DNA of 64,000 nt from Heloderma charlesbogerti (lineage: Eukaryota; Chordata; Lepidosauria; Squamata; Helodermatidae), in NCBI GenBank assembly GCA_026122225.1, contig JANEZZ010002702.1, positions 186,001 to 250,000 on the forward strand, in the 5' to 3' direction. The notes under the pieces are model-generated. The model ran no database searches. It was not told where the DNA came from and worked only from the letters and a program-made list of their open reading frames with translations. Shown in pieces: positions 33,703 to 43,913 of this stretch. Within the stretch, counting starts at the first letter, position 1; every line of letters begins with the position of its first letter. A program made the translations under genes and the position numbers.

Positions 33703-34210
33703 TGTTTCCCGCCTCCCAGCTGAGCAGAGCAGAGCAGAGCAAGCTGCTCCAGCTGGTCCAGGGACTACAGAAGCAGGCAAGCTCCCAGAGAGCGAGTGAA
33801 CAGAGCGAGCGAACAGGGGGAGCAAACAGGAGTTGGCCAGGGGAGTTGCAGTGGTTGAAGAGACAAAGGAGACAAAGGAGACAGAGGCTAAGAGGTAAGT
33901 GGGTTGCAGGAAGCCCAGGGGGCTGCCCTTTATCCTTCTGATTGGCTGTGAGCTCACCAGGTGCTTCTGAGAGCTCCAACTGAATTGGAGGGGTGTGGCC
34001 TGAGTACTCCCAGCAGCTGACTGGGCGAGAAGCTTCAGTCTGTTTCCCGCCTCCCAGCTGAGCAGAGCAGAGCAGAGCAGAGCAGAGCAAGCTGCTCCAG
34101 CTGGTCCAGGGACTACAGAAGTAGGCAAGCTCCCAGAGAGCGAGCGAACAGAGCGAGCGGACACGGGGAGCAAACAGGAGTTGGCCAGAGGAGTTTGGCA
34201 GGGGAGGTCA
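33703..34210 (+). repeat. Two tandem 5' UTR monomers of CR1 copy A
   Basis: TGTTTCCCGCCTCCCAGC starts at 33703 and again at 34041. Each is followed by (AGAGC)n, CTGCTCCAGCTGGTCCAGGG and GCAAGCTCCCAGAGAGCGAG. This is compatible with a promoter built of tandem monomers, as known in some L1 families. Promoter activity is inferred. Confidence 0.75.
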
Positions 34211-34395
34211 AGGGGGAGGCCCCTAACATTTTTTTTCATTTTTTTTATTTTAACTAACGTTTTTCCATTTATTTGTCTTGTAACACACACTTTCACACCA
34301 GTGGGACTCTGCTTTTAACCTCTACTGAGTAAAGGAGCAGGCACAGGCTAGTCTAGAACAATCACAAAGCTAAACACAAAAAGGGAAAAGAGGCT

Positions 34396-35445
34396 ATGGA
34401 AGGACAAGACTCTCCAGTGGTGGTGACCTGCAAGCTGTGTGCAATGTTTGTTTTCTTGCCTGAGAACAACATGGCCTACACCTGCAACAAGTGCAAGTTG
34501 ATCACGCTGCTGGAGGAAAAAGTAAGTGGACTGGAGCGGCGACTGTCGACCCTCCGGGGAATAAGAGAACACAAAGAGTTCTTGGACAGAATGCGGGAAC
34601 TACAGCAGCAAAGGGCAGACCAGAAGCTTGAAGAGCAACAGCAAGATGAGGCAGTGGGAAATGCTGAGGTGAGGAAAAATGGAATAGAGGATACTCCTTG
34701 GAAAAGGGTGACAGTTAGGAGAAGAAGAACTAGACGCCACTCTGCACCAGTGGAAGCAGTGGAGCTGTGGAACCGATTCCAGGTACTTGCGGATGAGACT
34801 GGAGGACAGCCTGCAGAGGAAGAATCAAAGGGGAACCTGCATGAGAGTGAGCAAGAGGCTGACGGTCAGTCAAACAGAGGTGATGAAACCCAGGCCTACA
34901 AGAAGAAGAAGAGAAGAGTGGTAGTAGTGGGAGACTCCTTGCTGCGTGGGATCGAGACCCAGGTATGTCGCAAAGACCCATGGACTCTCCAGGTATGTTG
35001 TCTCCCGGGAGGACAGATTAGAGACGTGACTGAAAGGTTGCCTGCACTCATAAAGCCCACTGACAGGTATCCCTTTCTTCTCATCCATGTGGGAACAAAT
35101 GATACCGCCAAGCGGAGCTACGAAGAGATCACATCAGACTTTGAAGCTTTGGGAAGGAAACTCAAGACCTTTGGGGCCCAGATAGTTTTTTCATCCATCC
35201 TTCCAGTAATTAGAAGAGGGATAGAAAGGGAACGAAAAATACTTCGGGTGAATGACTGGCTACGAAGGTGGTGCCGACGAGAGAGATTTGGATTCTGGGA
35301 CCACGGGCTATACTTCCTGGAAGATGGGCTGTTGGCTAGGGATGGGTTGCACCTCACAAAGGATGGGAAGAATGTGTTTGGCCACAGCATGAAGAACTTC
35401 ATCAGGAGGGCTTTAAACTGTATCCCACGGGGAAGGGAGATGTAA
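34396..35445 (+). CDS. CR1 ORF1 protein: zinc-binding motif, coiled coil and SGNH esterase
   Basis: 349 aa, intact. Cys12, Cys15, Cys30 and Cys33 form a C-x2-C...C-x2-C zinc-binding (PHD/zinc-finger-like) motif. Residues 38-83 are Leu/Glu/Gln-rich and likely a coiled coil used for self-association. Residues 103-114 are very basic (KRVTVRRRRTRR). From 173 to the C-terminus lies an SGNH/GDSL hydrolase: VVVVGDSLL (Ser181), HVGTNDT (Gly233, Asn235) and DGLHL (Asp316, His319), so all catalytic blocks are present. CR1-type ORF1 proteins with an esterase are known. They bind the element RNA, and the esterase role is not settled. The start ATG follows the 5' UTR monomers, and the TAA stop overlaps the ORF2 ATG by one base (TAATG). 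Confidence 0.9.
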   Translation: MEGQDSPVVVTCKLCAMFVFLPENNMAYTCNKCKLITLLEEKVSGLERRLSTLRGIREHKEFLDRMRELQQQRADQKLEEQQQDEAVGNAEVRKNGIEDTPWKRVTVRRRRTRRHSAPVEAVELWNRFQVLADETGGQPAEEESKGNLHESEQEADGQSNRGDETQAYKKKKRRVVVVGDSLLRGIETQVCRKDPWTLQVCCLPGGQIRDVTERLPALIKPTDRYPFLLIHVGTNDTAKRSYEEITSDFEALGRKLKTFGAQIVFSSILPVIRRGIERERKILRVNDWLRRWCRRERFGFWDHGLYFLEDGLLARDGLHLTKDGKNVFGHSMKNFIRRALNCIPRGREM

Positions 35446-38330
35446 TGTTGGGGGTAACAATGGACATAGGCACATGCACTGCAATGGAGAGAACAGCTCT
35501 GATAGCGCCCAATAATAGTCTTCAGACACATGTAGGAAGAAAGCCAGACTATGAAGCACATGGTCTTCGATGTCTATATACTAATGCCCAGAGTATGGGA
35601 AACAAACAGAACGAACTTGAACTCTTATTACAAGAGGGAAATTATGACCTGATAGGTATAACTGAGACTTGGTGGGATGACTCTCATGACTGGAATACAG
35701 CAATTGAAGGATATAACTTGTTCAAAAAGAACAGGAGGAACAGAAAGCGAGGTGGGGTTGCACTGTATGTGAAAAATACATATCTCTGCACAGAAATACA
35801 GGAGGAGGAGCTTGGTAGCCCCATCGAGAGCATCTGGGTTGAAATAAATGGAGCAAAGAATAAAAGGAACCTGGTGGTCGGAGTCTACTACCGGCCACCC
35901 AATCAAGGAGAAGACAAGGATAAAACTTTTGAAAAGCAAATAGCCAATGTTTTAAGGAAGCATGATGTAGTAGTAATGGGGGACTTCAATTTCCCCGATA
36001 TTTGTTGGGAGACAAATTCTGCAAAACATGGCCCCTCCAGGAAATTCCTGACTTGTGTGGCGGATAACTTCCTCCTACAGAAAGTAGAGGAAGGAACTAG
36101 AGGATCGGCTATCCTTGACTTGATCCTAACCAACAGAGATGACTTAGTGGATCAAGTAGCAGTTACAGGAACTCTGGGGGAAAGCAACCATGTTGTACTT
36201 GAGTTCTTGGTTCTAAGGGAAGCAAAAGCCGAGTGTAGTCAAACGCGTACCCTGGATTTTAGGAAAGCTGATTTTCATAAACTCAGAACAATGATCAATA
36301 AGGTCCCATGGCAAGTGATGCTAGCGAGAAAAGGAGTCCAAGATGGGTGGGAGCTTTTAAAAAAGGAAATTCTCAAGGCACAATCACAAGCAATTCCAAC
36401 AAGAAGAAAAGGTGGAAGACAACAGAAGAAGCCAATGTGGCTTCACAAAAAGCTTAGGGATGACCTGAAAACAAAAAAGGACACATATAGGAAGTGGAAA
36501 GAAGGCCAAGTAACAAAGGAAGAGTACAGGCAGATAGCACAGGATTGCAGGGATGGCGTCAGGAAGGCTAAAGCTGAGAATGAGCTGAGGTTAGCAAGGG
36601 ATGTTAAAAACAACAAAAAGGCTTTCTTCAGCTACGTGCATAGTAAAAGGCAGAGGAAAGAAATGGTGGTTCAGCTATTAAATAAGGATAGCAAAACGAT
36701 AACAGATGACAAAGAAAAGGCAGAGGTGCTCAATTCCTACTTTGGCTCAGTCTTCTCCCAAAAGAAGGTCTATGACCCCACTGGCAAAGGCGAACTACAG
36801 GCTGAAGGGGCAGGATTGCAGCTTGAGATTGACAGGCATATGGTCAAGGAACACCTCGTTACTTTGAATGAGTTCAAATCTCCAGGGCCACATGAACTGC
36901 ATCCTAGAGTCATAAAGGAACTGGCAGAAGAACTCTCAGAACCACTGTCTATTCTCTTTGAGAAATCATGGAGGACAGGGGAAGTGCCAGATGACTGGAG
37001 GAGGGCTAACGTTGTCCCTATCTTCAAAAAGGGTAAAAAGGAGGAACCTGGGAACTACAGACCAATCAGTCTGACATCAATCCCTGGGAAAATTCTGGAG
37101 CAGATGATAAAGCAATCCATCTGGAAGCACCTTGACAACAATGCCGTGATTACTCGAAGCCAACATGGATTTGTCAAAAACAAGTCCTGCCAGACAAATC
37201 TGATCTCATTTTTTGATCACGTAACCTCCCTTGTAGACCATGGGAATGCTGTAGACATCATATACCTCGACTTCAGCAAAGCTTTCGACAAAGTGCCCCA
37301 TGATATCCTGATGAGCTAACTAGCTCAAAGTGGGCTAGATAAAACAACGATCCGGTGGATCCACAGTTGGCTACAGAATCGGACTCAAAGAGTGCTTATC
37401 AATGGGACCTTCTCAAACTGGGGAGAGGTAACGAGTGGGGTACCGCAGGGCTCAGTCCTGGGCCCAGTGCTCTTCAACATTTGTATTAATGACTTGGAGG
37501 AGGAGGTGCAGGGAATGCTGATCAAATTTGCAGATGACACAAAATTGGGCGGGATAGCTAATACTTTGGAAGACAGAAACAAAATTCAAAGTGATCTGGA
37601 TAGACTGGAGTGCTGGGCAGAAAACAACAGAATGGCATTTAATAGGGACAAATGCCAAGTTCTGCACCTAGGAACAAGAAACCAAATGCACAGTTACAAG
37701 ATGGGGGATACGTGGCTCAACCACACTACAAGCGAGAAGGATCTTGGAATTGTTGTCGATCACAAGCTGAATATGAGCCAACAATGTGATGTGGCTGCAA
37801 AAAAGGCAAATGCTATTTTGGGCTGCATTCATAGAAGCATCGCTTCCAAATCCCGGAAAGTACTAGTTCCCCTCTACTCAGCGCTGGTTAGGCCTCATCT
37901 GGAGTACTGTGTCCAGTTCTGGGCACCACACTTTAAGAAGGATGCAGACAAACTGGAGAGGGTTCAGAGGAGGGCAACAAAGATGATCAGGGGACTGGAA
38001 ACAAAGCCCTATGAAGAGAGACCGAAAGAACTGGGCATGTTTAGCCTTGAGAAGAGAAGACTGAGGGGAGATATGATAGCACTCTTCAAGTACTTGAAAG
38101 GTTGTCACAGAGAAGAAGGCCAGGATCTCTTCTTGATCATCCCAGAGTGCAGGACACGGAATAATGGGCTCAAGTTACAGGAAGCCAGATTCCAGCTGAA
38201 CATCAGGAAAAACTTCCTGACTGTAAGAGCAATACGACAATGGAACCAATTACCTGGGGAGGTGGTGGGCTCTCCCACACTGGAGGCCTTCACGTCGAGG
38301 CTGGACAGCCATTTGTCAGGGATGCTCTGA
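35445..38330 (+). pseudogene. CR1 ORF2: endonuclease plus reverse transcriptase, one nonsense codon
   Basis: 961 sense-or-stop codons in one frame, with a single TAA at 37317-37319 (AAA in sister copies) splitting 624 and about 336 aa. The N-terminus is an AP-type endonuclease: YTNAQSMGNKQ (Asn47), GITETWW (Glu74), GDFNFPDICW (Asp180, Asn182) and GESNHVVLEF (Ser247, Asn248, His249). The last site has Asn where SDH is usual. The RT has [18 protein letters not shown], motif [15 protein letters not shown] (Asp609), [20 protein letters not shown] and FADDTKLGG (Asp697, Asp698). The C-terminal region includes [20 protein letters not shown] and WNQLPGEVV. The product cuts target DNA and copies the element RNA in the nucleus. 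With the stop it should yield EN plus half an RT, so it is probably inactive unless read through. Confidence 0.9.
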
Positions 38331-39202
38331 CTTGGATTCCTGCATTGAGCAGGGGGTTGGACTCGATGGCCTTGTAGGCCCCTTCCAACCCTACTATTCT
38401 ATGATTCTATGATTCTATGAAATGGAGCAAGGAATAAAAGGAACCTGGTGGTCGGAGTCTACCGGTGGCCACCCAATCAAGGAGAAGATGAGGATGAAAC
38501 TATTGAAAAGCAACTTGCCAATGTTTCAAGGAAGCATGATGTAGTAGGAATGGGAGACTAGTAATATTCTCCCCCAATATTTGTTGGGAGACAAATTCTG
38601 CAAAACATGGCCCCTGCAAGAAATTCCTGACTTTTGTTGCTGATAATTTCTTCCTACAAAAAGTAGAGGAAGGAACTAGAAAAATGGCTATCCTAACCAA
38701 CAGAGGTGACCTAGTGGATAAAGTAGCGGTTACAGGAACTCTGGGGGAAAGTGACCATGTTATATTTGAGTTCTTGGTTCTAAAGGAAGCAAAAGCTGAG
38801 TGTAGCCAAACGTATACCCTGAATTTTAGGAAAGCCGATTTTAATAAACTCAGAACAATGTTACGTAAAGTCCCATGGCAAGCGACTCTAATGAGAAAAA
38901 GAGTCCAAATGGGTGGGAGTTTTTTAAAAAGGAAATTCTCAAGGCACAATTATAAACAATTCCAACAAGAAAAAAAGGTGGAAGACAACAGAAGAAACCA
39001 ATGTGGCTTCACAAAAACCTTAGAAATGACCTGAAAACAAAAAAAGGACACGTATAGGAAGTGGAAGGAAGGCCAAGCTACAAAGGAAGAGTACAGGCAG
39101 GTAGCACAGAATTGCAGGGATGGCGTCAGGAAGTCTAGAGCTGAGAACGAGCTGAGGCTAGCGAGGGATGCTAAAAGCAACAAAAAGGCTTTCTTCAGAT
39201 AC

Positions 39203-40737
39203 GTGCACAGTAAAAGACAGAGGAAAGAAATGGTTGAGCTATTAAGTAAGGATGGCAAAACGATAACAGATGACAAGGAAAAGGTAGAAGTGCTCAATTC
39301 CTACTTTGGCTCAGTCTTCTCCCAAAAGAGGGTCTGTGACCCCCCTGGCAAAGGCGAAGTACATGCTGAAAGGGCAGGACTGCAGCTTGAGATCGATAGG
39401 CATATGGTCAAGGAACACCTAATTACTTTGAATGAGTTCAAATCTCCAGGGCCAGATGAACTGCACCCTAGAGTAATAAAGGAACTGGCAGAAGAACTCT
39501 CAGAACCACTGTCTATTATCTTTGAGAAATCATGGAGGATGGGGGAAGTGCCAGATGACTGGAGGAGGGCTAATGTTGTCCCTATCTTCAAAATGGGCAA
39601 AAAGGAGGAACCTGGGAACTACAGACCAGTCAGTCTGACATCAATGATCCCTGGGAAAATTCTGGAGCAGATTATACAGCGATCAGTCTGTAAGCACCTT
39701 GAAAACAATGCAGTGATTACTCGAAGCCAACATGGATTTGTCAAGAACAAATCCTGCCAGATGAATCTGATCTCATTTTTTGATCAAGTCACCTCCCTTG
39801 TGGACTGTGGGAATGCTGTGGACATAATATACCTCGACTTCAGCAAAGTTTTCGACGAAGTGCCCTATGATATTCTGATTATCAAACTAGAGAAAAGTGG
39901 GCTAGATGAAACAACGATCCGGTGGATCCACAGTTGGCTACAGAATCAAACAGTGCTTATCAATGGGATCTTCTCAAACTGGGGAGAGGTAACAAGCAGG
40001 GTACCTCAGGGTTCAGTCCTGGGCCCAGTGCTCTTCAACATTTTTATTAATGACTTGGAGGAGGAGGTGCAGGGAATGCAGATCAGTTTTTCAGATGACA
40101 CAAAAGTGGGCAGGATAGTTAATACCCTGGAGACAGAAACAGAATTCAAAGACATCGTGATAGGCTGGAGTGCTGGGCTGAAAACAACAGAATGAAATTT
40201 AACAGGGATAAATGCCAAGTTCTGCACCTAGGAAAAAGAAACCAAATGTACAGTTACAAGATGGGCGATACTTGGCTCAACAATACCAGAAGCAAGCAGG
40301 ATCTTGGAAATGTTGTAGATCACAAGCTGAATATGAGCCAACAATGCGATGTGGCTGCAAAAAAGGCAAGTGCTCTTTTGGGCTGCATTAATAGAAGAAT
40401 AGCTTCCAAATCCTGTGAAGTACTAGTTCCCCTCTACTCAGCACTGGGTAGGCCTCAGCTGAAGTACCATGTCCAGTTCTGGGCACCACACTTTAAGAAG
40501 GATGCAGAGAAACTGGAGAGGGTTCAGAGGGGGGCAACAAAGATGATCAGGGGACTGGAAACAAAGCCCTATGATGACAGACTGAAAGAACTGGGCATGT
40601 TTAGCCTTGAGAAGAGAAGACTGAGGGGAGATAGGATAGCGCTCTTCAAGTACTTGAAAGGTTGTCACAGAGAGGAAGGCCAGGATCTCTTCTCGATCAG
40701 CCCAGAATGCAGGACACGGGATAATGGGCTCAAGTGA
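39203..40737 (+). pseudogene. CR1 copy B ORF2, RT domain, frameshifted
   Basis: Continues the EN fragment of 38420-39030. RT motifs are [19 protein letters not shown] (one inserted residue), [33 protein letters not shown] and ISFSDDTKVG (Ala of the FADD box changed to Ser). A frameshift at about 40140-40195 separates the post-RT part ([20 protein letters not shown]). TGA/TAG codons near 40736 end it early. Confidence 0.85.
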
Positions 40738-40967
40738 TAGGAAGCCAGATTCTGGCTGAACATCAGGAAAAACTTCCTGACTGTTAGGGCGATACGACAA
40801 TGGAAGCAATTATGTAGGGAGGCAGAAGGCTCTCCCACACTGGAGGCATTCAAGATGAAGCTAGACAGCCATTTGTCAGGGATGCTTTGACATTCCTGCA
40901 TTGAGCAGGGGGTTGGACTTGATGGTCTTATAGGCCCCTTCCAACCCTACTATTCTATGATTCTATT

Positions 40968-41015
40968 AAATACATACATACATACATACATACATACATA
41001 CATACATACATACAT
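40968..41015. repeat. (CATA)n microsatellite at CR1 copy B 3' end
   Basis: About 12 uninterrupted ACAT/CATA units directly after the CR1 tail. Confidence 0.95.
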
Positions 41016-41760
41016 CTATATCTATTTCAAATGTTGGTGAAAAGTATTAATGTAAGTTAATCTGGTTTGTTAAGGAGGTGTGCCTTTCATTGGCTTGGTG
41101 AAATTCTGAGCAGTAGTTCAAAAGTTATTAAGGTTTTTCTCCCCATGAAAGCCTGTAGCAGCAACTGCTGGCAAAGTTATGTCAAGGAGGCTCAGTTTCA
41201 TTCTGAAGCTAGAATGCTGTCAGTACTCCAGTGTTTCCAGAGGAATTCTATTACAGAGGGTTTCTATGTGCTATGCCTATTTCTTTAGCTGTGGAATATG
41301 ACCTCACACGTTGAGACCACACATTACTACACAGACGGGGACCCTAGCAGGGGCGGGGGGTGGGTAGGTAGACTTTAAGCCTTTGCCCCCGCTGTGGTCC
41401 TAATCTGGATCAGGCCCCCCCATACCTCCAATTTACATTGCCAAAATGGACTCCAGTTGTAAGGTAAACTGTAAGCATAGGACAAACAGATAAAGCCCCT
41501 ACCCACCACTCTGGGGTCCTGATCCATATAAGGTCCCACAAGCTTACTTTTGAGTAAAAAGGGGGGGACTCTAGCTCCATCTTTTAAGTTACGTGTAGTT
41601 TGATCTTCAGAGAATTTGGGAGGGCTGTGGATGGAATATACAGGTGGGAGGAGCAGAAGGATCAGGGCCTCATACCACCTTTCTGAAAGCAGAAATGCAG
41701 CACAAGGGCCCCAATCCTTGCTCTTACTTTCTGTGTGGTACGGTACCAAAGGACATGCAA
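41016..41760. other. No gene or named repeat recognised
   Basis: Ordinary composition; open frames are short and without recognisable domains. Confidence 0.3.
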
Positions 41761-41764
41761 GGAT

Positions 41765-42040
41765 CATGGCTGTGTTTCCACCAGCGATTTACTCCAACCT
41801 GGCTGCGCAGTGAAGTCTCTGTGTTTCCATGGCATCGTGGTCATTCAGCACCAGCCCCGCAATTTATCGTGGAAAAACTGCTGCTTCTTCCAACTTTTCC
41901 TGCCTACTTCAGCTCCACTACTGACTTGTTTCCACAACCGCACTGGGTTCGGTATCATAGTCCTGCCCATGGGGCATTTAGCCCGGCCCATGTGGGTGTT
42001 TTGCTCACCTGCCTGTGGCCTCACTGGAAGCAGTGTGTGA
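41765..42040 (+). repeat. Unclassified repeat U3, copy 2
   Basis: GGCTGTGTTTCCACCAGCG, CCAACCTGGCTGCGCAGTGA, GTGTTTCCATGGCATCGTGG and CTGCCCATGGGGCATTTAG match 62318-62560 in order. The CRE-like octamer of the other copies is degraded here (GGCATCGT). Confidence 0.55.
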
Positions 42041-42313
42041 AGGAGAGGGGGAGATGATACTGGAGGGGGCAGTCAGGCAGAGATGAAGAGATGCACACAG
42101 AAGCACCCCTGACATACAAATGCAGTGTCTGCCCACCCTGGGTATCCCTATGAAGTTCCCAGTCAAGGTGGTGGCAGGGAAATCAGGAGAGCTGCAAAGA
42201 CGGCTTCACGGAGAGTCCGCAAGTCGTTAAGGCACTGAGTCATTAAGGCGATTTAGGGGAAGAAAGGGTTTGAAAGGGAAAGGGATGCTGCACACACAAC
42301 TTTGCGCTCCTTC
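42041..42313. other. No gene recognised
   Basis: Short spacer before the nested hAT cluster. Confidence 0.3.
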
Positions 42314-42321
42314 ATTGAAGT

Positions 42322-43809
42322 TAGGGATGTCAGAGAATTCCGCCACAGATCTCGGTGAGGCCGAATGCCAGTGCATTCGGCCCCCCGAAATTCGTGGCGG
42401 ACCGAAGCCCCCACACACACAAAAGGCGTGCAAAACGGAGCACTTACCTGCTGCCATCCACACTGACTTACGCATGGCGGCCAAATCTGCGGCCGCCATT
42501 CTCTTCCTCATTATAGCCGTGATAGGCTACGTAAATAATTACGCAGCCTATCACGGCTAACACATTTCCGTCCCTGCAGAGGCCGTGATAGGCTACGTAA
42601 GTATTTATTAGGGATGGCAGAGAATTCTGCCATGGATTCCAGTGAGATTCTAAAGAATCTGGCCCCCCAGAATCTGTGGCGGAACGGCCTCCTGCCCCCC
42701 GCAGGAGTGGATGCGGTGGATGCAGCAGCGGCAGCTCCGGTGGCGGTGGCAGCAGCTGGTCTCCTGGCCGCCTGTGGCCGAGCTCCTGTGGCCGCCACTG
42801 CTGTCCTTCGAGCTGTGATAGGCTACATAAGAATTTACATAGCCTATCACGGCTAACCCCTAAAAAAAAAAAAAAAACAGCGTACACAAATGGCGGTGGC
42901 TATGGAGGCCGCCATTTGCGTTCTCTATTTTTCACTGTTCTAGCCTACGTAAATTTTTACGTTTTATCCTATGTAACTATTTACGTAGGCTTTTATGGCA
43001 AAAAAAAAGAAACACAAATGGCAGCCACTGTAGCCGCCACCATTTGCGTACGCTGGTTTTTTGGGGGGGTAGAGGTTAGCCGTGATAGGCTACGTAAATT
43101 CTTGCGTAGCCTATCACGGCTGCCTGGCTGGACACAAATGGATGGAAATCCGGCTGCGGATGGCCCTGGCCGGCTGCTCTGCGGCCTGGCCGCGGAGCAG
43201 AGCCGGCCGTCGAGGATCCCGGGGGGAGGACCAGATCGCCTCCCCCCCGTCAAGGATTCCAGGGGGAGGGATGGAGCGCCTCCCCCCCCCATGAAAGATT
43301 CCGCAAAAAGGTAAGTGAGTTTCATACATCCCTAGTATTTATGTAGCCTATCACGGCAAAAAAACCCTCAAACAGCGGACGCAAATGGCGGCGGCTACGG
43401 CGCCCGCCATTTGCGTTCCCTTTTTTTCGCCGTAATAGCCTACATAAATATTTACGTAGGCTAAAACGGTGGGAAAAAAAGGGAACACAAATGGCAGCTG
43501 CCATAGCCGCCGCCATTTGTGTCCGCTGTTCTGGGTTTTTTTGCTGTGATAGGCTATGTAAATATTTACGTAGCCTATCATGGCAAAATACAGGGATGCA
43601 AATGGCGGTGGCTATGGCCGCCGCCATTTGCGTCCCTGCAGGCTGCCCAGCAGCCGGATGTCCGGCTGCGGGTGGCCCCGGCTGGCAGCTCCATGGAATC
43701 TCCGTGGAGCAGAGCTGGCCAGACAGAATTTCAGGGGGAGGGACGCAGCACCTCCCTCCCACCACGAATGTCACCCTTCAAAATGGTAAGTGACTTTCGT
43801 ACATCCCTA
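42322..43809 (+). mobile_element. Palindrome-array hAT-type element, copy F1, hosting F2
   Basis: TAGGGATG start, CATCCCTA end; flanks ATTGAAGT (42314-42321) and GTTGAAGT (43810-43817) match at 7 of 8. F1 is 42322-42608 plus 43343-43809. An A/T-core palindrome at 42520-42560 is followed by a second one that F2 split in its loop. CpG palindromes then lie at about 43377-43419, 43483-43533 and 43593-43635, with A/T palindromes between them. Donor-like sites point outward: ACTTACCT at 42442-42449 (minus) and TGGTAAGT at 43784-43791 (plus). Confidence 0.9.
42609..43334 (+). mobile_element. Palindrome-array hAT-type element, copy F2, nested in F1
   Basis: TAGGGATG start, CATCCCTA end; perfect TSD GTATTTAT at 42601-42608 and 43335-43342. 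The target is the loop of an F1 A/T-core palindrome. The interior palindromes include 42811-42856 (A/T), 42888-42922 (CpG), 42936-42995 (A/T), 43010-43055 (CpG) and 43078-43122 (A/T). A donor-like AGGTAAGT lies at 43309-43316. The left donor seen in other copies is missing. Confidence 0.92.
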
Positions 43810-43913
43810 GTTGAAGTGAAAGTGCCCTTTAAAACTCACTTTAATTGAAAAAACAGAAGGGCTGGAGCGGAGCAGAAGGGGGCGAGGGAGGCAGAGATGA
43901 AGAGATGGACAAC

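Larger units (their letters stand above)
33696..38419 (+). mobile_element. CR1 LINE copy A, full length and nearly intact
   Basis: About 4.7 kb, inserted in ORF2 of copy B. Order: two 5' UTR monomers (33703 and 34041), ORF1 34396-35445, ORF2 35445-38330 with a single in-frame stop, and a short 3' UTR ending in the tandem ATTCTATG units (38396-38419). Both junctions lie inside copy B's codons, so the ends are well defined. It is the least decayed transposon in the window and the youngest CR1 in this nest. Confidence 0.92.
31471..40967 (+). mobile_element. CR1 LINE copy B, nearly full length, interrupted by copy A
   Basis: Outer element: 31471-33695 and 38420-40967, about 4.8 kb without the insert. 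It carries two 5' UTR monomers, a decayed ORF1 (from ATG 32068), EN and RT of ORF2, and a CR1 3' end. At the break, codons 'ESIWVKR' stop before copy A, and 'NGARNKRNLVVGV' resumes after it. That is the exact continuation seen in the intact copy, with only GAAA-type bases shared at the junctions. ORF1 is further broken by an inverted CR1 3' fragment (32137-32314). RT frames at 39203-40195 and 40192-40737 are separated by a frameshift, and the catalytic box reads FSDD instead of FADD. Confidence 0.9.

Noticed and set aside
33463..34296. 277-aa minus-strand open frame
   Set aside because: It is antisense to the CR1 5' UTR monomers and the copy A/B junction. It repeats internally because the monomers repeat.
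42676..43314. 212-aa plus-strand open frame
   Set aside because: It runs through the hairpins of element F2, is Gly/Arg/Pro-rich, and its sequence changes with every copy. It is a by-product of GC-rich inverted repeats.
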